From positions 1-14,576 of the forward strand of contig CALCGO010000041.1 in assembly GCA_937901055.1 (NCBI GenBank): a DNA stretch of 14,576 bases, written 5' to 3'. Shown piece after piece: positions 6,849 to 14,006 of this stretch. This DNA comes from an uncultured Rhodobacterales bacterium (GTDB lineage Bacteria; Pseudomonadota; Alphaproteobacteria; Rhodobacterales; Rhodobacteraceae). Made by a program: the position numbers and the translations under genes. The notes beneath the pieces are model-generated. The model was given only the letters and a program-made list of their open reading frames with translations. It did no database searches and was not told the origin of the DNA. How positions within the stretch are numbered: the stretch's first letter is position 1; every line of letters starts with the position of its first letter.

Positions 6849-7741
6849 TTCGGGTTTGTTCCTTTCGGTGTCGCCAGAGACTCAGCTAGGCGATCCAGTT
6901 CTCGATGGCGAATAGACACCCGCCAGCCGTCATTCGCAAGCAGTTTTGCGAGGCTTTCTGTCACACTCACCGATCTGTGCTTTCCACCGGAACAACCGAG
7001 CCCGATAGAAAAATAGGCCTTACCCTCTTTGCGGTATGCAGGTAGCAGCAGGCGGCACATACCGCTGAGCTGTTCAAAGAAAGCGTCGTACAACGGATCC
7101 GATTTGACGAAGTCGGCGACGGTCTTGTCGGTGCCATTCAATGCGCGTAGGTCGTTTTGCCAGTGGGGGTTTTGTAAAAACCGGCAGTCGATGATCATAT
7201 CAACACCGCGCGGGGTGCCGCGTTTGTAAGAAAACGACTGTACCGAAATTGCCAAACCATGGGATTGCTCGTAGTCGAATATCCGCCCCATTTCAGCTTT
7301 CAGGTCATGCGGGGAAAAGTCGGTGGTTTCGATCAGGATATCGGCGCGTTCACGCAGCCCCTGCAGTAGTTCCAGCTCATAGCGAATGCCGACGATTGGC
7401 GCCTCGTTAGGGGCGGCGGGGTGGCGACGGCGCGTTTCGGTAAAGCGGCGCAATAGGGTTTCCTGATCGCAATCAAGGAACACGAGCGTCGGCGGTGCGT
7501 TCGCATCACTGTCCAAAATTTCCAGAATGTCCGTGGGGTCGAAGCCGCGTGTGCGCGTATCTATGCCAATCGCGAGAGGGCGTTCTACAGGCCCACCCGA
7601 CAGCAGCCGAGGCAGCAGATGCATAGGCAGGTTGTCGATTGCCTCATAGCCCATGTCCTCCAGAATATCGATCGCGGTTGAGCGTCCAGCGCCCGCGGGG
7701 CCGGTGATCAACAGGATTGGTTTATCGGGTTCGTTAGACAT
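6845..7741 (-). CDS. rapZ: RNase adapter protein RapZ
   Basis: The 298-residue RapZ/YvcJ family protein binds nucleotide through its N-terminal P-loop domain. In enterobacteria its C-terminal domain senses glucosamine-6-phosphate and directs RNase E to the small RNA GlmZ. Visible marks are GPAGAGRST (14-22), the family hallmark EAIDNLP (33-39), G-I-D-T-R-T-R-G-F and the C-terminal GLGCSGGKHRSV. The usual Walker A Lys is Arg 20 here. The C-terminus (about residue 275 on) is shorter and less basic than I recall for E. coli RapZ, and GlmZ-type RNAs are not known from this group, so the RNA role is uncertain. GAGG lies five bases before the ATG. It sits 18 bases after hprK and shares a GTGA overlap with the EIIA gene, which points to joint expression with the PTS genes. 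Confidence 0.95.
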   Translation of the reverse strand: MSNEPDKPILLITGPAGAGRSTAIDILEDMGYEAIDNLPMHLLPRLLSGGPVERPLAIGIDTRTRGFDPTDILEILDSDANAPPTLVFLDCDQETLLRRFTETRRRHPAAPNEAPIVGIRYELELLQGLRERADILIETTDFSPHDLKAEMGRIFDYEQSHGLAISVQSFSYKRGTPRGVDMIIDCRFLQNPHWQNDLRALNGTDKTVADFVKSDPLYDAFFEQLSGMCRLLLPAYRKEGKAYFSIGLGCSGGKHRSVSVTESLAKLLANDGWRVSIRHRELDRLAESLATPKGTNPK

Positions 7742-7759
7742 TTCAGCCTCGGTGGTTGG

Positions 7760-8182
7760 TCACTCACCCCTTCCGATTTTCATCAGTTGGTTAAGCGCAG
7801 CGGCGAGATTCGGAGTATCTTTGCCAAAAACGAGATCAACCTCAACACCCAATATCGTGAGGGACCGATTGGGCGGCAACCGGTCCGGTTCGGTTTTATC
7901 GAGATCAACGATGCAAGTGATAAGGGTGGTCGGTTGAGTTTTTGCTGCCAGTAAACCAATTCTGCGTGCCTCGATCATACCTTTGATAGCGGGAGGGCAA
8001 TGGCCGGATAACACCCCGTCACGGTTGGTGACGGTAACACGGTCGTCGGCCACCAACGTGGCATCCATTGCCATCAAGGCAAGGGCCAGCGCGGATTTGC
8101 CGGAACCGGAGGTGCCGATAATCAGCAACCCTGACTGGCCGTATGCCACACAGGTTCCGTGCAGAGTGGATTCGGTTGTCAT
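7760..8182 (-). CDS. hprK: Short HPr kinase/phosphorylase
   Basis: The 140-residue protein matches only the C-terminal catalytic domain of HPr kinase. Firmicute enzymes are about 310 residues with an extra N-terminal domain; the short form is normal for alphaproteobacteria. Seen are the leading LHGT (His 8), Walker A GTSGSGKS (23-30), L-V-A-D-D-R-V with the paired Asp 46/47, and A-I-K-G-M-I-E-A-R-R-I-G (about 65-76), which resembles the E-V-R-G signature region. It should phosphorylate Ser 43 of the HPr encoded three genes downstream. Its ATG (8182-8180) shares one base with the chvG stop (TGATG), so translation is probably coupled to the sensor kinase. The complete active-site set supports an active enzyme; whether it also has phosphorylase activity cannot be judged from sequence. 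Confidence 0.93.
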   Translation of the reverse strand: MTTESTLHGTCVAYGQSGLLIIGTSGSGKSALALALMAMDATLVADDRVTVTNRDGVLSGHCPPAIKGMIEARRIGLLAAKTQPTTLITCIVDLDKTEPDRLPPNRSLTILGVEVDLVFGKDTPNLAAALNQLMKIGRGE

Positions 8183-9831
8183 CAGACTGGCAGTAGAACA
8201 GTGAAACGTGCACCGGTCGGGGTGTTAGGGTCATCACCAAAAACGTTTTCGGCCCATATTTCGCCGCCATGCGCTTCGACGATTTGTTTGGAAATTGATA
8301 GGCCAAGGCCGGAATTGTTGCCGAACTCCTGCTCGGGGCGGCTGGAATAGAAGCGTTTGAAAACGTCTTCGAGGTTCTCTTTGGGGATTCCACAGCCAGT
8401 ATCCTCGATCACGATGGCGACTTCGCCGTGTTCATGTTGGAAGACACTGACGGTCACGGAACCACCATCGGGAACAAAGGAAACGGCGTTCGTGATCAGA
8501 TTAACGAATACCTGCGCCAAGCGGCTTTCAAGGCCAATGATGTTCGGGGTCGTTTTGTCGAACTTCGCAACAATTGCCACCCCGTCAGCGGCTGCCATCT
8601 CTGATTGGTGATCGACGAGATTCTTCAGCATCTTGACCACGTTGATCGAGGCCATCTCATCCGTTGCCAGTTCCGCATCCAGACGCGATGCGTTGGAGAT
8701 GTCCGTGACGAGCCGATCCATCCGGTTCACATCGTCACCAATGACGTCCAATAGGCGGTCGCGCGCGGCGTCGTTTTTGACCAACCGCATGGTTTCCACT
8801 GCGGAACCCAGCGACGTTAGCGGGTTTTTGATTTCGTGAGCAACATCAGCGGCGAATGCCTCGTTCGCTTCAATGCGGTCATAAAGGGCGGTGGTCATGT
8901 TGCGCAACTGGCGGGACAGATCGCCGATCTCGTCGGGGCGGGCCGTAAGGTCAGGGATGTCGATACGGCCCGGGTTGATGCGGCTCGTGTTTTGCACGCT
9001 ACCCTTTTGCGCCGCCATCGCGAGTTGGCGCAGCGGACGGCCGGTGGTGTTGGCGAGCAGAACCGAGAGAAAAACCGATGTTAGGGCTGCGAGCAGGAAG
9101 ACCTGAAGGATTTGCTGCCGTTCGTTCCGGATGAATCCGTCGATCTCGCCGCCCAGCGTGGATAGGACGATGGCGCCGACCATCTCGCCGTCATGTGATA
9201 CGGGGACGGCCACGGTCAGGATCAACTGCTGGATCTCGTTCATGGTGGTTGCGAGCGTTGAGTCGTCTGCGATCATGGATCGAATAGCAATCGCGGAACG
9301 GAATGCATAAAGATATGATTCATCCGCTGGTGCAGGTCTTTTCACGAATACGGCTGACAGTCGTGTCCACGCATCAATCAGAATGTCGCTTATAGTATTG
9401 GTTCTTGGAGTGGCTGATTGGCCGTCGGGGCTGTAAACCTCGGGGCGGGCGCCGATGTCAGTGATCAGATACCCGTCAGTCGAAAACAATTGCGCCCGAG
9501 AGTTGATCGGGGCGGCAAGCGCTTCGAGCGTTATGTAGATGGTGGGTTCGGTTAAGTCCGAAATTCCGGAAAATCCCATTTGGTATTCAAGCGAGGTCGC
9601 CAGAACACTCGCATCCGCCAGCAAGGTTTGCTTACGAAGGTCAACCAAGCTGGCGCGCGACTGGCTAAGAAACAGGATGCCGGAGACAAGCAGACTTAGG
9701 GTCACAAGGTTAAAAATGATAATCTTGCGGGTTAGCGGTGAACGGGAGCGTCTTAACGTCCTCTTGGCTTGCTCGCGCACTGCCCCCGTAACCATGGAAG
9801 GTGCCGGGCGCTGAATTTTGGGACGGCGCAT
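8182..9831 (-). CDS. chvG: Sensor histidine kinase ChvG
   Basis: The 549-residue inner-membrane sensor is paired with ChvI. A basic N-terminus is followed by membrane segment 1 (about 36-57), a periplasmic sensing domain (about 58-239), membrane segment 2 (about 240-260) and a HAMP-type linker. The H-box FAADVAHEIKNPL carries the phosphorylated His 332. The ATPase domain shows NLITNAVSFVP (N box), DTGCGIP (G1) and NNSGLGLSISKQIVEAHGG (G2). The family (ChvG/ExoS) responds to acid or cell-wall stress and, in several alphaproteobacteria, is held off by the periplasmic protein ExoR, which is not seen here. The gene starts six bases after the chvI stop, with GAGG about 11 bases upstream inside chvI, and ends in a one-base overlap with hprK. 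It was named ChvG rather than a generic kinase because of the chvI/pckA/hprK context. Confidence 0.94.
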   Translation of the reverse strand: MRRPKIQRPAPSMVTGAVREQAKRTLRRSRSPLTRKIIIFNLVTLSLLVSGILFLSQSRASLVDLRKQTLLADASVLATSLEYQMGFSGISDLTEPTIYITLEALAAPINSRAQLFSTDGYLITDIGARPEVYSPDGQSATPRTNTISDILIDAWTRLSAVFVKRPAPADESYLYAFRSAIAIRSMIADDSTLATTMNEIQQLILTVAVPVSHDGEMVGAIVLSTLGGEIDGFIRNERQQILQVFLLAALTSVFLSVLLANTTGRPLRQLAMAAQKGSVQNTSRINPGRIDIPDLTARPDEIGDLSRQLRNMTTALYDRIEANEAFAADVAHEIKNPLTSLGSAVETMRLVKNDAARDRLLDVIGDDVNRMDRLVTDISNASRLDAELATDEMASINVVKMLKNLVDHQSEMAAADGVAIVAKFDKTTPNIIGLESRLAQVFVNLITNAVSFVPDGGSVTVSVFQHEHGEVAIVIEDTGCGIPKENLEDVFKRFYSSRPEQEFGNNSGLGLSISKQIVEAHGGEIWAENVFGDDPNTPTGARFTVLLPV

Positions 9832-9837
9832 AGAGGA

Positions 9838-10539
9838 TTAGGCCTCGATAAACCGATAGCCGATGCCATAGAGGGTCTCGATCGAGGCAAAGTCAGGATC
9901 GCCTTTACGCAGCTTTTTACGAAGACGTTTGATGTGGCTGTCGATGGTGCGGTCGTCCACGTAAACTTGGTCGTCGTAGGCAACATCCATCAATTGATCG
10001 CGGCTTTTGACCACGCCCGGACTGATTGCCAGCGATTGTAATAGCAGGAATTCGGTGACTGTCAGGGAAACATCGACGTCCTTCCAGACAACCTTGTGGC
10101 GCAAGGGATCCATTTGCAAACATCCGCGTGCAAAGTAACTGTCCTCGGGCGCGCGTTGTGCACCGTTGTCTTCCGACGCTTCGTTGCGGCGCAAAATGGC
10201 TTTGATGCGTTCGATCAGAAGACGTTGCGAAAACGGTTTGCGCATATAATCGTCGGCCCCCATTCGCAGACCGAGAACCTCGTCGATCTCGTCATCTTTC
10301 GAGGTTAGGAAAATTACCGGCATTTCCGAAGTTTTGCGCAATCGGCGCAGCAACTCCATGCCGTCCATGCGCGGCATTTTGATGTCAAAAACACCCAAGT
10401 CCGGTTCGTCGTTCAAAAGCGAAGAAAGCGCGCTGACGCCGTCCGTGAATGTGATGACCTCGTAGCCTTCGGATTCCAGTGCAATTGAAACCGATGTCAG
10501 GATATTTCGATCGTCGTCTACCAATACTATTCTAGCCAT
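9838..10539 (-). CDS. chvI: DNA-binding response regulator ChvI (OmpR family)
   Basis: The 233-residue regulator has an N-terminal receiver domain. The acidic pocket is D8-D9-D10 (LVDDDRN), the phosphoacceptor is Asp 52 (VFDIKMPRMDG), the switch Thr 79 lies in FLTSK and Lys 101 in MRKPF. The C-terminal winged-helix DNA-binding domain (about 135-233) ends with the typical VDDRTIDSHIKRLRKKL recognition helix and IETLYGIGYRF wing. In rhizobia and Agrobacterium the orthologue is activated by ChvG and controls envelope, exopolysaccharide, motility and pckA genes. It is the first gene of a six-gene operon on the minus strand, and its 5' end faces pckA across 291 bases, so ChvI binding in this spacer could control both directions. 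A GGGGG-containing stretch lies just before the ATG as a possible ribosome site. Confidence 0.95.
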   Translation of the reverse strand: MARIVLVDDDRNILTSVSIALESEGYEVITFTDGVSALSSLLNDEPDLGVFDIKMPRMDGMELLRRLRKTSEMPVIFLTSKDDEIDEVLGLRMGADDYMRKPFSQRLLIERIKAILRRNEASEDNGAQRAPEDSYFARGCLQMDPLRHKVVWKDVDVSLTVTEFLLLQSLAISPGVVKSRDQLMDVAYDDQVYVDDRTIDSHIKRLRKKLRKGDPDFASIETLYGIGYRFIEA

Positions 10540-10830
10540 TATGTGCCCCCGTAACTATTGGATGCTTACATAATCGCGGAAGCGGGCCAACGTTGCAACC
10601 CATCTGTTTCAATTACTTATTTTCGCTAATTTGTGCACTGCGACAAAATCCGCATGGATTCACAAAATTGTCATGTTATAGGGAGGGTCTTCTTTGCTGC
10701 ACGATGGAATCGGCAGACTGTCGAATTTGTTGTCGGGATTGGCCCTCCCGGTTTTGCGGTAATCTCTCTGTTAAGGGGGGTTTGTCATGGCACGCATAGA
10801 CCCCTCAACATGTTTAAGGAGCGCACATCA
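10540..10830. promoter_or_regulatory. Divergent chvI/pckA regulatory region
   Basis: This is the largest non-coding gap of the window and must hold promoters for chvI (leftward) and pckA (rightward). Features seen are two direct ACAAAAT copies (10643-10649 and 10662-10668), 19 bases apart, as might suit an OmpR-type regulator. There is a hairpin CTGC-a-CGAT/ATCG-GCAG with a three-base loop (10697-10716), and an exact 7-bp long-range inverted repeat GGGAGGG/CCCTCCC (10681-10687 and 10743-10749). No -35/-10 pair stands out clearly. AAGGAG at 10816-10821 is the pckA ribosome site. In Agrobacterium and Sinorhizobium the corresponding pckA is regulated by ChvG-ChvI; that this spacer carries ChvI sites is inference. 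Confidence 0.55.
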
Positions 10831-10867
10831 ATGGAAACAGGCAAGGTCAACCCGACCCAGACGTTAG
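10787..10867 (+). other. Possible 26-codon upstream ORF overlapping the pckA start
   Basis: ATG 10787 is preceded at six bases by the purine run AAGGGGGG (10773-10780) and opens a 26-codon frame ending with TAG at 10865-10867, in a different frame from pckA and overlapping its first 37 bases. The product would be basic (MARIDPSTCLRSAHQ...). It resembles no known peptide and may be chance. If translated, it would run through the pckA ribosome site. Confidence 0.2.
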
Positions 10868-12438
10868 GGAAGACTGGCATTCCAGATGTCGGCACAGTTC
10901 ACTACAATTTACTGGAGGCGGCGCTAATGCAGGCCGCCATCGCCAACGGAGAAGGCGAGATCGGAAACGGCGGGACTTTTTTAGTTTCCACCGGCAAGCA
11001 CACCGGTCGCTCGCCCAACGATAAGTTCGTTGTTCGCGAACCATCCGTTGAGGACACCATTTGGTGGGAAAACAACAAACCTATGGAAGCGGCAGCGTTC
11101 GACGTTTTGCATGCCGACATGTTGGCGCACCTGAAAGGTGGCGAGGTTTACGTTAACGATCTGTTTGGTGGAGCCGATCCGGCGCACCGCCTGAACGTAC
11201 GCGTGGTAACCGAGCTGGCATGGCATGGTTTGTTCATCCGCCATATGCTGCGCCGCCCTGATATGAGCGAGCTGGAAACATTCCTGCCAGAGTTCACGAT
11301 CATCAACTGCCCTAGCTTCAAGGCTGACCCTGACCGTCACGGTTGTCGCTCCGAAACAGTGATCGCGATTTCATTCGAGCAGAAACTGGTTCTGATCGGT
11401 GGCACGTCTTACGCTGGCGAAAACAAGAAATCGGTATTCTCGATACTAAACTACCTGTTGCCCGCAAAAGGCGTGATGCCGATGCATTGTTCCGCTAACC
11501 ACGCGCCTGACTTCCCGAATGACAGTGCCGTATTCTTTGGCCTGTCGGGTACAGGTAAAACGACCTTGTCTGCCGACCCCGACCGCGTGTTGATCGGTGA
11601 TGACGAGCATGGTTGGTCCGACGAGGGTATTTTTAACTTCGAGGGCGGTTGTTACGCTAAAACCATCAACCTTAGTGCCGAGGCCGAGCCAGAAATTTTC
11701 TCTACCACATCCAAGTTTACGACAGTGATCGAGAACATGGTCTATGATCCGTATACCAAAGAACTGGATTTCTCTGACGACAGCCTGACGCCGAATATGC
11801 GTTGTGCGTACCCGTTGGACTATATCGACAATGCGTCGAAAACCTCGCGTGGTGGCGTGCCGCAAAACATCATCATGCTGACGTGCGATGCGTTTGGGGT
11901 TCTACCTCCGATCTCGCGGCTTTCACCGGCACAGGCGATGTACCACTTCCTTTCCGGGTTTACGGCAAAGGTTCCGGGTACGGAAAAAGGTGTGGTTGAA
12001 CCTATCCCGACGTTTTCTACATGTTTTGGCGCGCCATTCATGCCGCGTCGCCCCGAAGTTTACGGCAACCTTCTTCGCCAGAAGATTGCTGAAACAGGTG
12101 CGACCTGCTGGTTGGTTAACACAGGTTGGACAGGTGGTCCGAAAGGTCACGGTGGTTCCCGTATGCCAATTCGCGCAACCCGTGCGTTGTTGACAGCAGC
12201 ATTGTCTGGTGGCTTGAAAGACCGTGAATTCCGCACCGACAAGAACTTCGGTTTCGATGTTCCGGTATCGGTCAAAGGTGTGGCGATGGTTCTGCTGGAC
12301 CCGCGCCGAACGTGGGAAGATGGCGCAGCATATGATGTGCAGGCTGGTAAACTGGCCAACATGTTTGCGGACAACTTCACACAATACGAACCATTTGTTG
12401 ACGAAGAAGTTTTGGCCGCTGCGATCAAAGCGCAGTAA
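10831..12438 (+). CDS. pckA: Phosphoenolpyruvate carboxykinase (ATP)
   Basis: This cytoplasmic gluconeogenic enzyme converts oxaloacetate plus ATP to PEP, CO2 and ADP (EC 4.1.1.49), and is needed for growth on organic acids and similar carbon sources. The 535-residue product has normal length. Seen are STGKHTGRSPNDKFVV near the N-terminus (oxaloacetate-binding Arg), the kinase-1a P-loop GLSGTGKTT (237-245, Lys 243), the metal-binding IGDDEHGW (about 255-261), and NTGWTGGPKGHGGSRM and FGFDVPVSVKGV in the C-terminal half. ATG 10831 is chosen because relatives begin ME-G-VNP and AAGGAG (10816-10821) lies nine bases upstream. The longer in-frame extensions (10810, 10633) would place the start within or before that site. 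It is monocistronic, with an intrinsic terminator following, and is transcribed divergently from chvI, its probable regulator. Confidence 0.97.
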   Translation: METGKVNPTQTLGKTGIPDVGTVHYNLLEAALMQAAIANGEGEIGNGGTFLVSTGKHTGRSPNDKFVVREPSVEDTIWWENNKPMEAAAFDVLHADMLAHLKGGEVYVNDLFGGADPAHRLNVRVVTELAWHGLFIRHMLRRPDMSELETFLPEFTIINCPSFKADPDRHGCRSETVIAISFEQKLVLIGGTSYAGENKKSVFSILNYLLPAKGVMPMHCSANHAPDFPNDSAVFFGLSGTGKTTLSADPDRVLIGDDEHGWSDEGIFNFEGGCYAKTINLSAEAEPEIFSTTSKFTTVIENMVYDPYTKELDFSDDSLTPNMRCAYPLDYIDNASKTSRGGVPQNIIMLTCDAFGVLPPISRLSPAQAMYHFLSGFTAKVPGTEKGVVEPIPTFSTCFGAPFMPRRPEVYGNLLRQKIAETGATCWLVNTGWTGGPKGHGGSRMPIRATRALLTAALSGGLKDREFRTDKNFGFDVPVSVKGVAMVLLDPRRTWEDGAAYDVQAGKLANMFADNFTQYEPFVDEEVLAAAIKAQ

Positions 12439-12459
12439 CACTTAGCTTGACAAAACACA

Positions 12460-12494
12460 GGCGCCGCTCCGAGATGGGCGGCGTCTTTTCGTTT
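12460..12494 (+). terminator. Intrinsic terminator of pckA
   Basis: GGCGCCGC (12460-12467) pairs with GCGGCGTC (12478-12485), eight pairs including one G-T, around a ten-base loop. It is followed directly by TTTTCGTTT. It begins 21 bases after the pckA stop and ends ten bases before the next start codon, so it separates pckA from the gamma-glutamyltransferase gene. Confidence 0.85.
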
Positions 12495-12503
12495 AGGAAT
12501 ACC

Positions 12504-14006
12504 ATGGGAAACTTCGCCGTTGCATCCGGTCATCATCTGACCACCCAAACCGCCGCCGAGGTTCTGCGTGCGGGGGGCACGGCTGTGGACGCGGCGATTG
12601 CAGGCGCGTTGATGGCGTGTATTGCGGAACCGGTACTGGCCTCACCGCTGGCGGGTGGTTTTTTGATGGTTTCGCCACCAAACAAGCAAGTGCAAATCCT
12701 CGACGCGTTCATTCAGACACCAAGACGCAAAAGAAGCCTTGCCGATACAGACATCCGCGAAATCGAGGTGGATTTTGGGCAAAGCAAGCAAACATTCCAT
12801 TGCGGCGCAGGAACGATTGGCACGCCCGGCCTAGTCCCCGGCTTGTTCGAAGCACACAGCCAGTTTGGCCGCATCCCGATGGCAGAACTCGCCGCGCCAG
12901 CAATCGAAGCCGCCCGCACCGGCACTCTGATCACCGCGTTTCAAGCCGAGGTGCTGGGGTATGTCGAGACGATTTTCATGGCATCTGACGGCGCACGGGC
13001 GTTGTATGCCCCGAGCGGAAAGTTGCTGGGCGAGGGTGATATCCTAACGAACCCGGATATGGGTGATGTGTTAGAGGTTATGGCACTCGAAGGACCGCGT
13101 TTCTTTCAGGAAGGCGAGGTGGCGCAGGCGTTGTTGTCATTGGAAGGCGGGCACCTGACGGCTGACGATTTGCAGTCCTATCACCCTATTGGCCGCAAAC
13201 CATTAGCCTTCACGCGAGGTGGAGTGGAGGTCGATTTGAATCCTGCGCCAAGCCTCGGCGGGGTTCAAATAGCGCTGGCGTTGCAGGCTTTACCGGCGAA
13301 GTTCGATGAACGTTTACTCGCGCGGTGTCTTTACGAGGTGGCGCGTATCCGCAAGGAAACCGATCTCGATCACCATCCAGCGAATGGTCAGAAAATTTTG
13401 CTGGACCCAGCGATGGTTGGTAGCCTTCAAAAAACACTGAGCGCGCATCAAGCGGCGACGCGGGGCACCACCCATATTTCCGTGATTGACCAAAACGGCA
13501 TGGGCGCGGCGTTTACGCTGTCGAACGGCGAGGGTTGTGGGTTGATCGTTCCGGGCACAGGGATCATGGCCAACAACATGCTGGGCGAAGATGATCTGGT
13601 ACCTGACGGTGTGAATTCGTGGCACGAAGATACGCGGTTGGCCTCGATGATGTGCCCCATGGCGCTGCGTGATAACGAGGCACTGACGATGATGGGATCT
13701 GGCGGATCGAACCGGATTCGTTCAGCTTTGGCGCAGGTCGCGTTGAAACTGATCGACGGAGGATCCGCACTGGAAGACGCTGTTCATGCGCCACGCATGC
13801 ACATTGATGACACGCCACAGATTCTGGATTTCGAAGACACCGGAACCGAGGAGCGGCGCGAATCTTTGCTCACGGAATTTCCAAGTGCCAATCCTTGGCC
13901 AAAACAATCCATGTTCTTCGGCGGAGTCCATGCCGTTCGCGGAACTTCGAAGGGATTCGAAGCCGCAGGTGATGAACGGCGTTCGGGTGCGGTTTTAACC
14001 GAATAA
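12504..14006 (+). CDS. Gamma-glutamyltransferase family protein (Ntn hydrolase)
   Basis: The 500-residue protein has the gamma-glutamyltranspeptidase fold. It is made as one chain that cleaves itself before a Thr. Here RGTTHISVID supplies Thr 322 as the probable new N-terminal nucleophile of the small subunit. Further marks are T-A-V-D-A-A-I-A-G-A-L near the start, G-T-I-G-T-P-G-L-V-P-G-L-F, and G-S-G-G-S-N-R-I-R-S-A near the C-terminus. The usual glutamate-binding R-E-x-A-P region reads FIQTPRRKRS (about 70-79), so the substrate may not be glutathione. The protein is shorter than most family members and has no obvious signal peptide, unlike the secreted E. coli enzyme. ATG 12504 is chosen because AGGAA (12495-12499) precedes it; earlier in-frame starts lie within the pckA terminator. 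The 3' end overlaps the convergent transporter gene by 12 bases. Confidence 0.88.
   Translation: MGNFAVASGHHLTTQTAAEVLRAGGTAVDAAIAGALMACIAEPVLASPLAGGFLMVSPPNKQVQILDAFIQTPRRKRSLADTDIREIEVDFGQSKQTFHCGAGTIGTPGLVPGLFEAHSQFGRIPMAELAAPAIEAARTGTLITAFQAEVLGYVETIFMASDGARALYAPSGKLLGEGDILTNPDMGDVLEVMALEGPRFFQEGEVAQALLSLEGGHLTADDLQSYHPIGRKPLAFTRGGVEVDLNPAPSLGGVQIALALQALPAKFDERLLARCLYEVARIRKETDLDHHPANGQKILLDPAMVGSLQKTLSAHQAATRGTTHISVIDQNGMGAAFTLSNGEGCGLIVPGTGIMANNMLGEDDLVPDGVNSWHEDTRLASMMCPMALRDNEALTMMGSGGSNRIRSALAQVALKLIDGGSALEDAVHAPRMHIDDTPQILDFEDTGTEERRESLLTEFPSANPWPKQSMFFGGVHAVRGTSKGFEAAGDERRSGAVLTE

Noticed and set aside
10668..10789. TTGTCATG found twice in the chvI/pckA spacer (10668-10675 and 10782-10789)
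   Set aside because: An 8-base repeat 114 bases apart in a spacer of this size is expected by chance about every second time, and the flanks differ.
10633..10830. In-frame N-terminal extension of pckA
   Set aside because: The extended residues do not match PEP carboxykinases, the start lies before the leader hairpins, and AAGGAG plus the family-typical N-terminus place the start at 10831.
12447..12503. In-frame N-terminal extension of the gamma-glutamyltransferase
   Set aside because: It would be encoded by the pckA terminator hairpin and lacks a ribosome site; ATG 12504 has AGGAA just upstream.
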